From Bradyrhizobium sp. (GTDB taxonomy: Bacteria; Pseudomonadota; Alphaproteobacteria; Rhizobiales; Xanthobacteraceae): a stretch of 7,496 nt of DNA. Where the stretch lies: the NCBI GenBank assembly GCA_028290305.1, contig JAQGKC010000106.1:1-7496 (forward strand), read 5' to 3'. Shown one piece after another: positions 1-6,616 of the stretch. Both the position numbers and the translations under genes were made by a program. The number at the start of each line of letters is the position of its first letter. Positions within the stretch are counted from its first letter, which is position 1. Under the pieces are notes generated by a model. The model saw only the letters and a list, made by a program, of their open reading frames with translations. It had not been told where the DNA came from and made no database searches.

Positions 1-1675
1 TGCTCATGGTGCCGCGGCCGTAATCGACGCGGATGGTGCCGCAGCCGGAGACGCAGGGCTTGCCCATGCCGCGCGCGACCACCGCGGCGTGCGAGGTCAT
101 GCCGCCGCGCGTGGTCAGGATGCCTTCCGCCGCATGCATGCCGTGAATATCTTCGGGGCTGGTCTCGATTCGCACCAGAATGACCTTGCGGCCATCGGCC
201 TGCAGTTTCGCGGCTTCATCGGAAGAGAACACGATTTCGCCGGCGGCGGCGCCCGGCGAGGCCGGCAGGCCGGTGGCGATGACATCGCGCTTCGCCGCGG
301 GATCGATGGTCGGATGCAGCAACTGATCGAGCGATGCTGGATCGATCCGCGACACCGCATCCTTCTTGGAAATCAGGCCTTCATTGGCGAGTTCGACGGC
401 GATGCGCAGCGCCGCTTTCGCGGTGCGCTTGCCGCCGCGGGTCTGCAGCATCCAGAGCTTGCCCTGCTCGACCGTGAACTCCATGTCCTGCATGTCGCGG
501 TAATGCTTTTCCAGCATCGTGTAGATCCGCGTCAGTTCCTTGAATGCGTCGGGCATCGCGATTTCCATCGATGCCTTGTCGGAGCCGGATTCCTGGCGCG
601 CGTATTCGGTGATGTCCTGCGGCGTGCGGATGCCCGCCACCACGTCTTCGCCTTGCGCGTTGATCAGGAATTCACCGTACAGCTTGCTCTCGCCGGTCGA
701 GGGATTGCGCGTGAACGCGACCCCGGTCGCCGAGGTCTCGCCCATATTGCCGAACACCATCGCCTGCACGTTGACCGCGGTGCCCCAGGATTCCGGAATG
801 TCGTGCAGCCGCCGGTAGGTCACCGCGCGCGCATTCATCCACGATGAAAACACCGCACCGATCGCGCCCCACAATTGCGCATGCGGATCCTGCGGGAAAT
901 CCTTGCCGGTTTCGCGCGCCACCGCATCCTTGTAGCGGCCGACCAGTTCTACCCAGTCGTCGCCGGTGAGATCGGTGTCGAGCGTATAGCCCTGGCCGTC
1001 CTTGAAGGTATCGAGAATATCTTCGAAGTGGTGATGCTCGAATCCGAGTACCACGTCGGAATACATCGTGATGAAACGACGGTAGCTGTCATAGGCGAAG
1101 CGGCGATCGCCGGACATTTCGGCCAGCGCTTCGACCGTCTTGTCGTTGAGACCGAGGTTGAGCACGGTATCCATCATGCCCGGCATCGAGGCGCGGCCAC
1201 CGGAACGCACCGAAACCAGCAGCGGATTGCGGACGTCACCGAACGCCTTGCCGGTCAGCTTGCCGACATGGTCCAGCGCCTTTTCGACCTGCGCTTTCAA
1301 TTCCTTCGGATAGGATTTGTCATGCGCATAAAAATACGTGCACACCGAAGTCGGAATGGTGAAGCCGGGAGGCACCGGCAATCCGAGATTGGCCATCTCG
1401 GCGAGATTGGCGCCCTTGCCGCCAAGCAAATCGCGCAACCCTGCTTTGCCTTCGGCCTTGCCGTCGCCGAACGTGAACACCCATTTGCCGGATTTCACCG
1501 CGTCCGCTGCCGGTTTGCTGGCGACGGGCTTGCCGGCCGACTTCGGCGCCGGCTTGACCGGGCTCTTCTTCAAGGCTTTGCGGGCGCTCGCCGGCGGCGC
1601 GGCTTTAGCCCGGGTCGGCTCGGATGGCTTTGATTTTGCTGCGGTTTTCTTCGTCTTCGCTACGGCTTTGGCCAT
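1..1675 (-). CDS. ppdK: Pyruvate phosphate dikinase, N-terminal 558 residues (cut by window edge)
   Basis: The enzyme interconverts pyruvate + ATP + Pi and phosphoenolpyruvate + AMP + PPi in the cytoplasm. Translating the minus strand from ATG at 1675 gives an open frame to the window edge with no stop. Residues 1-63 are a Lys/Ala/Pro-rich tail. The family start follows ([13 protein letters not shown], then [12 protein letters not shown], about 64-95), then the ATP-grasp nucleotide-binding part with TRNPSTGE (Arg323) and [14 protein letters not shown], then [10 protein letters not shown] (Arg413). The swivelling phosphohistidine domain shows [18 protein letters not shown], with catalytic His529 and the Thr two residues before it that dikinase regulatory proteins modify in some relatives. 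The C-terminal PEP/pyruvate barrel lies outside the window. The family is usually near 880-900 residues, so the full protein may be about 950. No good Shine-Dalgarno precedes the ATG; the leader carries a CU-rich run instead. A GTG at codon 60 is an alternative start nearer the family's usual N-terminus. Identity is secure. Confidence 0.96.
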   Translation of the reverse strand, partial: MAKAVAKTKKTAAKSKPSEPTRAKAAPPASARKALKKSPVKPAPKSAGKPVASKPAADAVKSGKWVFTFGDGKAEGKAGLRDLLGGKGANLAEMANLGLPVPPGFTIPTSVCTYFYAHDKSYPKELKAQVEKALDHVGKLTGKAFGDVRNPLLVSVRSGGRASMPGMMDTVLNLGLNDKTVEALAEMSGDRRFAYDSYRRFITMYSDVVLGFEHHHFEDILDTFKDGQGYTLDTDLTGDDWVELVGRYKDAVARETGKDFPQDPHAQLWGAIGAVFSSWMNARAVTYRRLHDIPESWGTAVNVQAMVFGNMGETSATGVAFTRNPSTGESKLYGEFLINAQGEDVVAGIRTPQDITEYARQESGSDKASMEIAMPDAFKELTRIYTMLEKHYRDMQDMEFTVEQGKLWMLQTRGGKRTAKAALRIAVELANEGLISKKDAVSRIDPASLDQLLHPTIDPAAKRDVIATGLPASPGAAAGEIVFSSDEAAKLQADGRKVILVRIETSPEDIHGMHAAEGILTTRGGMTSHAAVVARGMGKPCVSGCGTIRVDYGRGTMS

Positions 1676-1764
1676 GACTGCAAATAATCCGCGAGAGAGA
1701 GGAGGATGCGCGCCTTACACCACGTTTAGGCAGTTCCGCGCAAGGCGCGAAGTTCGCTTCGAGG

Positions 1765-1920
1765 CTACATATGAAGCCATCTGAGCAGGCCGAGGCCGAT
1801 AAGGCCATTGAGAATCAGAAAGATCGCAACCACCAGATTGAGCAGCCGCGGCATGATCAGAATGAGCAACCCAGCAATCACAGACATGATTGGTGAAATG
1901 TGGGCAGTTGTGAGGGTCAT
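1765..1920 (-). CDS. DUF3096 small membrane protein, 51 residues
   Basis: A very short, hydrophobic protein beginning MTLTTAHISPIMSVIAGLLI and ending LLRWLHM. It resembles the DUF3096 family: a short N-terminal 'AHxxPI' segment, then two hydrophobic stretches (about residues 10-27 and 29-47) split by a 'PRLLN' turn, which suggests a helical hairpin in the inner membrane. The function of the family is unknown. The start at 1920 was chosen because GGAGA lies 9 nt upstream (1930-1934) and because the family begins here. The open frame runs 25 codons further upstream to 1995, but that part is basic, unlike the family and has no ribosome site. The gene lies between ppdK (same strand, 89 nt downstream) and the divergent DUF1236 gene. 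A possible EcfG-type promoter sits about 80 nt upstream. Family assignment is from memory of the pattern. Confidence 0.8.
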   Translation of the reverse strand: MTLTTAHISPIMSVIAGLLILIMPRLLNLVVAIFLILNGLIGLGLLRWLHM

Positions 1921-1929
1921 TTTGAAATG

Positions 1930-1934
1930 TCTCC
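1930..1934 (-). promoter_or_regulatory. Ribosome binding site of the DUF3096 gene
   Basis: GGAGA on the minus strand, 9 nt before the ATG at 1920. It decides in favour of the 51-residue start over the longer in-frame start at 1995, which lacks such a site. Confidence 0.65.
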
Positions 1935-2002
1935 GGCATGACGCTGATGGGAAATCGAATCGAGACCTGCATTTTATCCGTTGAAGCGGATCCACGATAG
2001 CA

Positions 2003-2027
2003 GACGCCTATCGCTTCGACCGGTTCC
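2003..2027 (-). promoter_or_regulatory. Possible EcfG-type (general stress) promoter for the DUF3096 gene
   Basis: The minus strand carries GGAAC (2023-2027), a gap of exactly 16 nt, then CGTC (2003-2006). The alphaproteobacterial general-stress sigma factor EcfG is known to use GGAAC, 16-17 nt, then CGTT, so this matches 8 of 9 positions. It would give a leader of about 75 nt before the ATG at 1920. The call rests on a short pattern in one sequence; a chance match is possible. Confidence 0.35.
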
Positions 2028-2061
2028 AGCGGTCGCGAAAATGACAAAAATTGCCGCGGTG

Positions 2062-2086
2062 GGAACAGCATTTTTCGGGGAACGAT
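2062..2086 (+). promoter_or_regulatory. Possible EcfG-type promoter for the DUF1236 gene
   Basis: The plus strand carries GGAAC (2062-2066), 16 nt, then CGAT (2083-2086), against the EcfG pattern GGAAC, 16-17 nt, CGTT (8 of 9 positions). It lies about 70 nt before the start at 2159. A second GGAAC at 2079-2083 has no matching -10 at the right distance. Its mirror-image counterpart upstream of the DUF3096 gene makes the pair more notable than either site alone, but this remains a pattern match. Confidence 0.3.
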
Positions 2087-2146
2087 GCGGCGCGAGATGA
2101 ATTGGGTGGGATTGCGTGCTGGCGCAGGCCGGCACGAACCATCGCG

Positions 2147-2152
2147 AAGGAG
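2147..2152 (+). promoter_or_regulatory. Ribosome binding site of the DUF1236 gene
   Basis: AAGGAG, 6 nt before the ATG at 2159. This near-perfect Shine-Dalgarno fixes the start ahead of the signal peptide and rules out the in-frame ATG at 2051. Confidence 0.85.
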
Positions 2153-2158
2153 TTGATC

Positions 2159-2524
2159 ATGCGGAACACAGTACTTGCCATTGCAGCGATTGCGGGCGTG
2201 ATGAGCGCGCCGATCGCGGCTCAGGCGCAGAGCGAGATCACCACGGGCGTCGTTCGCGGCGGCAGCGTGATCGTCAACGAGGACGGCGATGGCATCGCGG
2301 TCGATCAGCGTCCGGCGTTCCGGGAATACATCGTGCGCGAACGCGTACCGACCTACACCATTCCGGATCGTGTAGTCGTGGGCGGGGTGCTGCCGGAAAC
2401 CGGCGTGACCTATTACGACGTGCCGCAGACATTCGGCGTCACGCACTATCGCTATACCGTGGTGAACGGCCGGACCGTTCTGGTCGAACCGCGCTCGCGC
2501 CGCGTCGTTCAGGTGGTCGAGTAA
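2159..2524 (+). CDS. Exported DUF1236-domain protein, 121 residues
   Basis: The protein starts with a clear Sec signal peptide: a positive N-terminus (MRN), a hydrophobic core, and a cleavage motif AQA before QS (after residue 23). The mature part of about 98 residues is therefore expected in the periplasm. Residues about 53-121 match the DUF1236 pattern, with a VVVGGVLPE segment, a Tyr/Val-rich stretch (TYYDVP, HYRYTVVNGRTVLVEP) and a RRVVQVVE end. DUF1236 proteins are common in Bradyrhizobium relatives, often as repeated domains; here there is a single copy. Their function is not established. There are no cysteines, no membrane anchor and no catalytic motif that I can see. The gene stands alone on the plus strand, with a strong Shine-Dalgarno before it and an intrinsic terminator 54 nt after its stop, so it is probably a single-gene transcript, convergent with glyS. 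Confidence 0.88.
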   Translation: MRNTVLAIAAIAGVMSAPIAAQAQSEITTGVVRGGSVIVNEDGDGIAVDQRPAFREYIVRERVPTYTIPDRVVVGGVLPETGVTYYDVPQTFGVTHYRYTVVNGRTVLVEPRSRRVVQVVE

Positions 2525-2578
2525 GTCTAAGCGTTCGAGCAAATTGTCCGGGCGCCGCAACGACGACCGGATACCAAG

Positions 2579-2619
2579 GCCTCGCCCGGTCTCCCCCCGC
2601 CGGGCGGGGCTTTTGTTTT
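2579..2619 (+). terminator. Intrinsic terminator of the DUF1236 gene
   Basis: An 11-bp stem pairs 2579-2589 (GCCTCGCCCGG) with 2600-2610 (CCGGGCGGGGC), with one G-T pair and a 10-nt loop. TTTTGTTTT follows directly on the plus strand. A smaller alternative stem (CCCCGC / GCGGGG at 2595-2609) leads into the same T run. Read on the minus strand there is no T run after the stem, so it should not end glyS transcripts. Confidence 0.85.
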
Positions 2620-2659
2620 GTGCGAAGGTTGGACGCGCGAAATCAGCATCAAGCTCAAG

Positions 2660-2750
2660 TTCGTCATGGCCGGGCTCGACCCGGCCATCCACGTCTTACT
2701 TGACCATGAAGAAAGACGTGGATGCCCGGCACAAGGCCGGGCATGACGAA
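2660..2750. repeat. Inverted pair of 38-nt palindromic interspersed repeats
   Basis: Two copies of one 38-nt unit lie head to head: 2660-2697 (plus sense) and 2713-2750 (minus sense), separated by 15 nt. They agree at 32 of 38 positions. Each copy folds into its own hairpin with a 9-bp perfect stem and 5-nt loop (2666-2688 and 2722-2744), and the two copies can also pair with each other over their whole length. The unit (starting TTCGTCATG and ending ATCCACGTCTT) is a familiar intergenic repeat of Bradyrhizobium-like genomes. It lies between the convergent ends of the DUF1236 gene and glyS, where it may protect or end the glyS transcript. Short ORFs called across it are spurious. Confidence 0.88.
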
Positions 2751-2773
2751 GGAGATGTTCGCGTTTCGGGCAC

Positions 2774-4960
2774 TCAATCCTGTATTTTGGAAAAATCCGC
2801 GACCGCACGCGTGGCGGCGCGGATTTCATTGAGCAGCTTCAGGCGATTTTCGCGCACCTGGGGATTGTCGTCGTTGACCTTGACCTTGTCGAAGAACGCA
2901 TCGACCGCCGGACGCAGCTTCGCCATCACGCTCATCGCGCCGGCGAAGTCTTCCTGTGCGACAGCGGCACTCGCTTCCACCTTCACCTGATCGATTGCTT
3001 TCGCGAGCGTCTTCTCTTCGTCAAGACTGTAGAGCGCAGCATCGGGCGCGCCGTCATAGGCCTTGCCGTCCTTCTTCTCCTCGATGCGCAGGATATTCGC
3101 CGCGCGCTTGGTGCCCGCGAGCAGGTTCTTGCCGTCATCGGTATCGAGGAACTTGCCGAGCGCCTCGACGCGGCGGACCACCATTAAGAGGTCGTCTTGA
3201 CCTTCCAGCGCGAATACAGCATCGACCAGATCGTGCCGTGCGCCCTGCTCGCGGAGTTGGACTTTCAGACGGTCGGCGAAGAAGGAGAGGAGATCGACGC
3301 TATTTTTACGAACTTGTCGACCATCCCACAAAACGGAGGCATGTCCGATCGCAACTGAATAATCACCGCCCTGCTTTTGACCACGCGTATGAGCCAAGCG
3401 TTTCAAGGTTTCATCAACATTCTCTGCGTGCTTGTCGAACACAGAGATCAGTTCTATCCGTAAATTATTTTCCAGGTTGAGCCTGATCACGCCCAACGCC
3501 GCCCTCCGCAGCGCATACGGATCCTTGCTTCCCGTCGGTTTCTCGTCGATCGCCCAAAATCCCACCAGCGTGTCGATCTTATCGGCCAGAGCAACGGCCA
3601 CCGACACCGGATCGGTCGGCACGCGATCTGCCGGCCCCTGCGGCTTGTAATGTTCCTCGCTCGCCGCCGCGACGGAAGCATCCTCGCCCTGCGCCAGCGC
3701 GTAGTATTTGCCCATCAAGCCCTGCAACTCGGGGAATTCGCCGACAACTTCGGTCAGCAAATCCCCCTTCGCCAGATGCGCCGCGCGCTTTGTCTTCTCG
3801 ACATCCGCGCCAACCAGCGGCGCGATTTCCGCCGCCAGCCGCTCGATTCGTTTGATGCGCTCGCCTTGGGTACCGAGCTTCTCATGAAACACAATCTGGT
3901 CGAACTTCGGCAGCCGGTCTTCGAGTTTCGTCTTCAAATCGGTGACGTAGAAAAACTTCGCGTCGCTCAACCGCGCCCGGATCACGCGCTCGTTGCCGGC
4001 GACGATGGCCTTGCCGCCATCGGAGGCTTCGATGTTGGCGGTCAGGATGAACTTGTTGATCAGCTTGCCGGTCTTGGGATCGCTGACCACGAAGCACTTG
4101 AGGTTATTCCGGATCGTGGCCCGGATCACTTCGTGCGGGATCGACAGAAATTCGCTCTCGAACGACCCCATGAACACGACCGGCCATTCGACCAGGCCCG
4201 CGACTTCGTCGAGCAGCACCTGATCCTCGACCAGCTCAAAACCTTGCGCGAACGCAAGCTGTTTGGCGTCGGCGAGAATGATATCTTTGCGGGCTTGCGG
4301 ATCGAGCACGACCTTCGCCGTGTGCAGTTTTGCTTCGTAATCCTCGAAACGGCGGACGGAAATCGCCGCCGGCGCCATGAAGCGATGGCCATAGGTGGTC
4401 TGGCCGGCTTCAATGCCCGCGATATCGAATCTCACGACATCCGGCTCTTCGGTCTCCAAGCCGAACGTCGCCAGGATGGCGTGCAGCGGCCGCACCCATT
4501 GCAGCGCGCCCGGGCGCGCCGAGCGCTCGCCCCAGCGCATCGATTTCGGCCACGGGAACGTGCGCACAATCACCGGCAGCATGTCCGCGAGCACGTCCAG
4601 CGTGGCGCGGCCGGGCTTCTCGATCAGCGCGATGTAGAAATCGCCCTTCTTCGGATCGCGCTGGATCTTTGCTTCGTCGAGCGAGGCCAATCCAGTGGCC
4701 TTGAGAAAGCCCGCGATCGCGGCCTCCGGGCCGCCGACACGTGGCCCCTTGCGCTCTTCCTTCAAGTCAGATTGCCGCGCCGGAATGCCGTGCACCGTCA
4801 GCGTCAGCCGCCGCGGCGTCGCGAACGCCTTCGCGCCTTCATAGACCAGCCCCTCGGCGACCAGTTTGTCGGTGACCATGCGGCGCAGATCGTCCGCCGC
4901 CTTCGCCTGCATCCGCGCGGGAATCTCTTCGGAAAAAAGTTCGAGGAGAAGGTCAGGCAT
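2774..4960 (-). CDS. glyS: Glycyl-tRNA synthetase, beta subunit
   Basis: GlyS is the tRNA-binding subunit of the alpha2beta2 glycyl-tRNA synthetase, which charges tRNA-Gly in the cytoplasm. The 728 residues begin [17 protein letters not shown], the usual family start. Recognisable conserved blocks are: ATPRRL (48-52), RFMAP (193-197), EVAGLVEWP (252-260), [14 protein letters not shown] (329-342), [14 protein letters not shown] (359-372), the HD-like core [24 protein letters not shown] (398-421), [10 protein letters not shown] (460-469), [13 protein letters not shown] (478-490) and the C-terminal anticodon-binding part (about 556-710). The start at 4960 was chosen because it matches the family, has GGAG 7 nt upstream and overlaps the glyQ stop; the 50 codons further upstream in frame lie inside glyQ. 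The protein is about 40 residues longer than the E. coli protein (689), largely explained by extra sequence near 505-555 encoded by low-GC DNA. Confidence 0.97.
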   Translation of the reverse strand: MPDLLLELFSEEIPARMQAKAADDLRRMVTDKLVAEGLVYEGAKAFATPRRLTLTVHGIPARQSDLKEERKGPRVGGPEAAIAGFLKATGLASLDEAKIQRDPKKGDFYIALIEKPGRATLDVLADMLPVIVRTFPWPKSMRWGERSARPGALQWVRPLHAILATFGLETEEPDVVRFDIAGIEAGQTTYGHRFMAPAAISVRRFEDYEAKLHTAKVVLDPQARKDIILADAKQLAFAQGFELVEDQVLLDEVAGLVEWPVVFMGSFESEFLSIPHEVIRATIRNNLKCFVVSDPKTGKLINKFILTANIEASDGGKAIVAGNERVIRARLSDAKFFYVTDLKTKLEDRLPKFDQIVFHEKLGTQGERIKRIERLAAEIAPLVGADVEKTKRAAHLAKGDLLTEVVGEFPELQGLMGKYYALAQGEDASVAAASEEHYKPQGPADRVPTDPVSVAVALADKIDTLVGFWAIDEKPTGSKDPYALRRAALGVIRLNLENNLRIELISVFDKHAENVDETLKRLAHTRGQKQGGDYSVAIGHASVLWDGRQVRKNSVDLLSFFADRLKVQLREQGARHDLVDAVFALEGQDDLLMVVRRVEALGKFLDTDDGKNLLAGTKRAANILRIEEKKDGKAYDGAPDAALYSLDEEKTLAKAIDQVKVEASAAVAQEDFAGAMSVMAKLRPAVDAFFDKVKVNDDNPQVRENRLKLLNEIRAATRAVADFSKIQD

Positions 4961-5892
4961 CAACCGGCTCCGCCCGCTTCGGTATGCACCCAGGCTTCGC
5001 CGCAGGCTTTGGCGAGTTCGCGCACCCGCATGATGTAGCTCTGCCGTTCGGTCACCGAAATCACGCCGCGGGCGTCGAGCAGGTTGAAAACATGACTGGC
5101 CTTGATGCACTGGTCATAGGCCGGCAGCGCCATCAGATGCGCCTCGCGCTTGCCATCCTTCCATCCCGCCTCAAGATATTTCCTGCAGGCTTCCTCTGCC
5201 ATGGCGAACTGCTTGAACAGCATGTCGGCGTCGGAATATTCGAAATTGTGCCGTGAATATTCCTGCTCGGCCTGCAGGAAAACGTCGCCATAAGTCACGC
5301 GCTCGGCGCCCTCGCGGCCATTAAAATTGAGATCATAGACGCGGTCGACGCCCTGCACATACATGGCAAGGCGCTCGAGCCCGTAGGTGAGTTCACCGGC
5401 AACCGGCGCGCATTCGACGCCCGCGACCTGCTGGAAATAGGTGAACTGCGACACTTCCATGCCGTCGCACCAGCACTCCCAGCCCAATCCCCAGGCGCCG
5501 AGCGTCGGGCTTTCCCAGTCGTCCTCGACAAAGCGGATGTCGTGCAGGTGGGAATCGACGCCGATCGCGGCCAGCGATTTGAGGTAGAGCTCCTGGATGT
5601 CCGGCGGCGACGGCTTCAGGATCACCTGGAACTGGTAATAATGCTGCAGCCGGTTGGGATTTTCGCCATAGCGGCCATCTTTCGGCCGGCGCGAGGGCTG
5701 CACATAGGCCGCATTCCATCGCTTCGGGCCAAGCGCGCGCAGCGTGGTCGCCGGGTGAAACGTGCCCGCGCCCACTTCCATGTCATAGGGCTGCAGGATC
5801 ACGCAGCCGTAATCCGCCCAATAACGCTGCAGCGTCAGGATCAGTCCCTGGAACGAGCGTTCCGGGCGCATATGCGGAGGTATGGCGTCCAT
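4960..5892 (-). CDS. glyQ: Glycyl-tRNA synthetase, alpha subunit
   Basis: GlyQ is the catalytic class II subunit that makes glycyl-adenylate and, with GlyS, glycyl-tRNA. The 310 residues match the family almost end to end (E. coli: 303): [19 protein letters not shown] (12-30), [11 protein letters not shown] (37-47), the motif 2 region [28 protein letters not shown] (63-90), [23 protein letters not shown] (117-139), QFTYFQQV (149-156) and motif 3 [12 protein letters not shown] (170-181). Nothing key appears missing. The start ATG at 5892 has only a weak GGA nearby; the next Met (codon 8, 5871) has no better site, so the first is kept. The stop TGA shares its last base with the glyS ATG (TGATG), the mark of translational coupling and equal subunit supply. 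A possible promoter lies about 45 nt upstream. Confidence 0.98.
   Translation of the reverse strand: MDAIPPHMRPERSFQGLILTLQRYWADYGCVILQPYDMEVGAGTFHPATTLRALGPKRWNAAYVQPSRRPKDGRYGENPNRLQHYYQFQVILKPSPPDIQELYLKSLAAIGVDSHLHDIRFVEDDWESPTLGAWGLGWECWCDGMEVSQFTYFQQVAGVECAPVAGELTYGLERLAMYVQGVDRVYDLNFNGREGAERVTYGDVFLQAEQEYSRHNFEYSDADMLFKQFAMAEEACRKYLEAGWKDGKREAHLMALPAYDQCIKASHVFNLLDARGVISVTERQSYIMRVRELAKACGEAWVHTEAGGAG
4968..4971 (-). promoter_or_regulatory. Ribosome binding site of glyS inside glyQ
   Basis: GGAG, 7 nt before the glyS ATG at 4960, within the last codons of glyQ. It supports the start at the TGATG overlap over the longer upstream frame. Confidence 0.7.
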
Positions 5893-5933
5893 CGTCCGAT
5901 TCGGATTTCTCTGGGGGGCGGCAAGCGCGCGGG

Positions 5934-5962
5934 ACCGTATCGGCGGGGGGGCGGGGAATCAA
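5934..5962 (-). promoter_or_regulatory. Possible sigma-70 promoter of glyQS
   Basis: On the minus strand TTGATT (5957-5962) and TACGGT (5934-5939) are separated by 17 nt, compared with TTGACA and TATAAT. The -35 matches 4 of 6 and the -10 matches 3 of 6, including the first two and last bases. It would start transcription roughly 35 nt before the glyQ ATG. The spacer is a G/C run (seven Gs in a row on the plus strand). Plausible by position, weak by sequence. Confidence 0.3.
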
Positions 5963-6110
5963 GGCAATGTCCGGCCCGATTTGCCGTGAAAATGCCCGCA
6001 GCAGCACAATTGCAATGTTCGCGGTAACGACCCGCTAACCACACCGCTAGCGCTGCAACGGGGCGATGCGGATCGTTAGGAATTGAGGGGCCATCACGCC
6101 GGAACTTCTG

Positions 6111-6206
6111 ATGGCTGAGGCACTTAGCCTGATGAAGAACGGCGCTCCGGACTTCGTGATCTTTCACAACGGTATTGTGACAGACGAACGACGCGGCGTC
6201 CGATAA
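6111..6206 (+). CDS. Doubtful 31-residue ORF in the glyQ upstream region
   Basis: ATG at 6111 reads MAEALSLMKNGAPDFVIFHN (first 20 residues), then GIVTDERRGVR, and stops at TAA. I do not recognise it. The composition is protein-like (an amphipathic start, then a hydrophobic FVIFHNGIV strand), and a GGA sits 7 nt before the ATG. The frame stays open upstream only to a TGA at 6084-6086. It is followed 22 nt later by a strong hairpin with TGTTTT after it, which could serve as its terminator. It could be a real micro-protein, a remnant of a larger gene, or chance within the glyQ upstream region. There are no membrane segments or Cys motifs. Confidence 0.22.
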   Translation: MAEALSLMKNGAPDFVIFHNGIVTDERRGVR

Positions 6207-6228
6207 AGAACGAAAACTAGCCTCCAAG

Positions 6229-6278
6229 CTTGCTCGCCGGTCCTCAGGGATGATGCCCCATCCCGAGGCCGGCGCAAG
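6229..6278. terminator. Long imperfect hairpin, probable terminator or structured RNA
   Basis: A 20-bp stem broken by small bulges: CTTG 6229-6232 with CAAG 6275-6278, CGCCGG 6235-6240 with CCGGCG 6269-6274, CCTC 6242-6245 with GAGG 6265-6268, and GGGATG 6247-6252 with CATCCC 6259-6264, around a 6-nt loop. All the bulges (CT, T, A) fall on the left arm of the plus strand. On the plus strand TGTTTTGGGG follows at once. On the minus strand the nearest T run comes about 12 nt after the stem. It lies 38 nt downstream of the 63-residue gene, so it may end that transcript, or a plus-strand transcript, or both. Confidence 0.5.
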
Positions 6279-6316
6279 TGTTTTGGGGAGGCAAATTCGC
6301 GAGATCAGGGTACCGA

Positions 6317-6508
6317 TCAGCCGGGCCGGTAGGCACCGGTGTTGGGGTCCCGCCGCAGCGTCGGAATCTCGTTCGACCTGGCAGCTTCAGCGAGCCGCGA
6401 GAGCCGTGCCTCTTCCAATTCCCTGTTGACCCTCAGGGCTGTCCGGTAAGCCCAGCGGACCACGGCCAGCCCACCCAGGGCGCCCGCAAATGCGATCAGC
6501 GGCGGCAT
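6317..6508 (-). CDS. Small single-span membrane protein of unknown function, 63 residues
   Basis: The protein begins MPPLIAFAGALGGLAVVRWA: one hydrophobic segment (about residues 2-17), then a basic-acidic helix (YRTALRVNRELEEARLSRLA) and a tail LRRDPNTGAYRPG. This looks like an inner-membrane protein with a short cytoplasmic helix. I have seen similar short hypothetical proteins with a 'LPTLRRDPxTGxYRP' end in Bradyrhizobium-like genomes, without known function. The start at 6508 was chosen because GAGGA lies 7 nt upstream (6516-6520). The earlier in-frame ATGs at 6529 and 6559 have poorer sites and would add a charged stretch before the membrane segment. The gene follows sppA on the same strand after 108 nt, a gap that contains a possible promoter of its own. 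Confidence 0.75.
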   Translation of the reverse strand: MPPLIAFAGALGGLAVVRWAYRTALRVNRELEEARLSRLAEAARSNEIPTLRRDPNTGAYRPG

Positions 6509-6515
6509 CAGTCGA

Positions 6516-6520
6516 TCCTC
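6516..6520 (-). promoter_or_regulatory. Ribosome binding site of the 63-residue membrane protein
   Basis: GAGGA, 7 nt before the ATG at 6508. It picks this start over the in-frame ATG at 6529. Confidence 0.65.
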
Positions 6521-6548
6521 GTCGTTCATTCGTCGCCCCCACGGCATA

Positions 6549-6577
6549 TTGTCGCGCAAGCCGGCCCGGCCTGCAAT
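6549..6577 (-). promoter_or_regulatory. Possible promoter between sppA and the 63-residue gene
   Basis: Minus strand TTGCAG (6572-6577), 17 nt, GACAAT (6549-6554), compared with TTGACA and TATAAT (3 of 6 and 4 of 6). It lies 41 nt before the ATG at 6508. A better -10-like GATAAT at 6582-6587 has no -35 partner at the usual distance. If real, the small gene can be expressed apart from sppA. Confidence 0.3.
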
Positions 6578-6616
6578 CGCATTATCTAGGGCGAAATGGC
6601 GCGGCCGATCCCGCCC

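Noticed and set aside
89..1633. Two 252-codon plus-strand open frames (89-847 and 875-1633)
   Set aside because: Both are antisense to ppdK, whose minus-strand translation is well conserved. They have no family resemblance and no ribosome sites.
1748..1761. A 5-bp hairpin with a TTCG loop just after the DUF3096 stop
   Set aside because: Short stem, no T run on either strand, so not supported as a terminator.
1715..2692. A 325-codon minus-strand open frame
   Set aside because: It runs antisense through the DUF1236 gene, its terminator and one repeat copy, and overlaps the DUF3096 gene out of frame. Its first residues (MDGRVEPGHDE) are the usual spurious translation of the repeat.
3650..5038. 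A 462-codon plus-strand open frame
   Set aside because: Antisense to glyS, a strongly conserved gene. High-GC genes often leave long open frames on the opposite strand; the translation has no recognisable domain and is rich in Arg, His and Leu.
4961..5110. A 50-residue N-terminal extension of GlyS
   Set aside because: It lies wholly inside the glyQ coding sequence. The family start ([14 protein letters not shown]), the ribosome site and the overlap all support 4960.
5841..6227. A 128-codon minus-strand open frame across the glyQ start
   Set aside because: It overlaps the glyQ N-terminus in another frame, has low-complexity Arg/Pro-rich content at its end, and I see no domain. More likely upstream DNA of glyQ.
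5893..6316. A possible tRNA, T-box or glycine riboswitch before glyQ
   Set aside because: I looked for cloverleaf arms, a T-box bulge or the glycine aptamer core and saw none. Proteobacterial glyQS is not known for T-box control.
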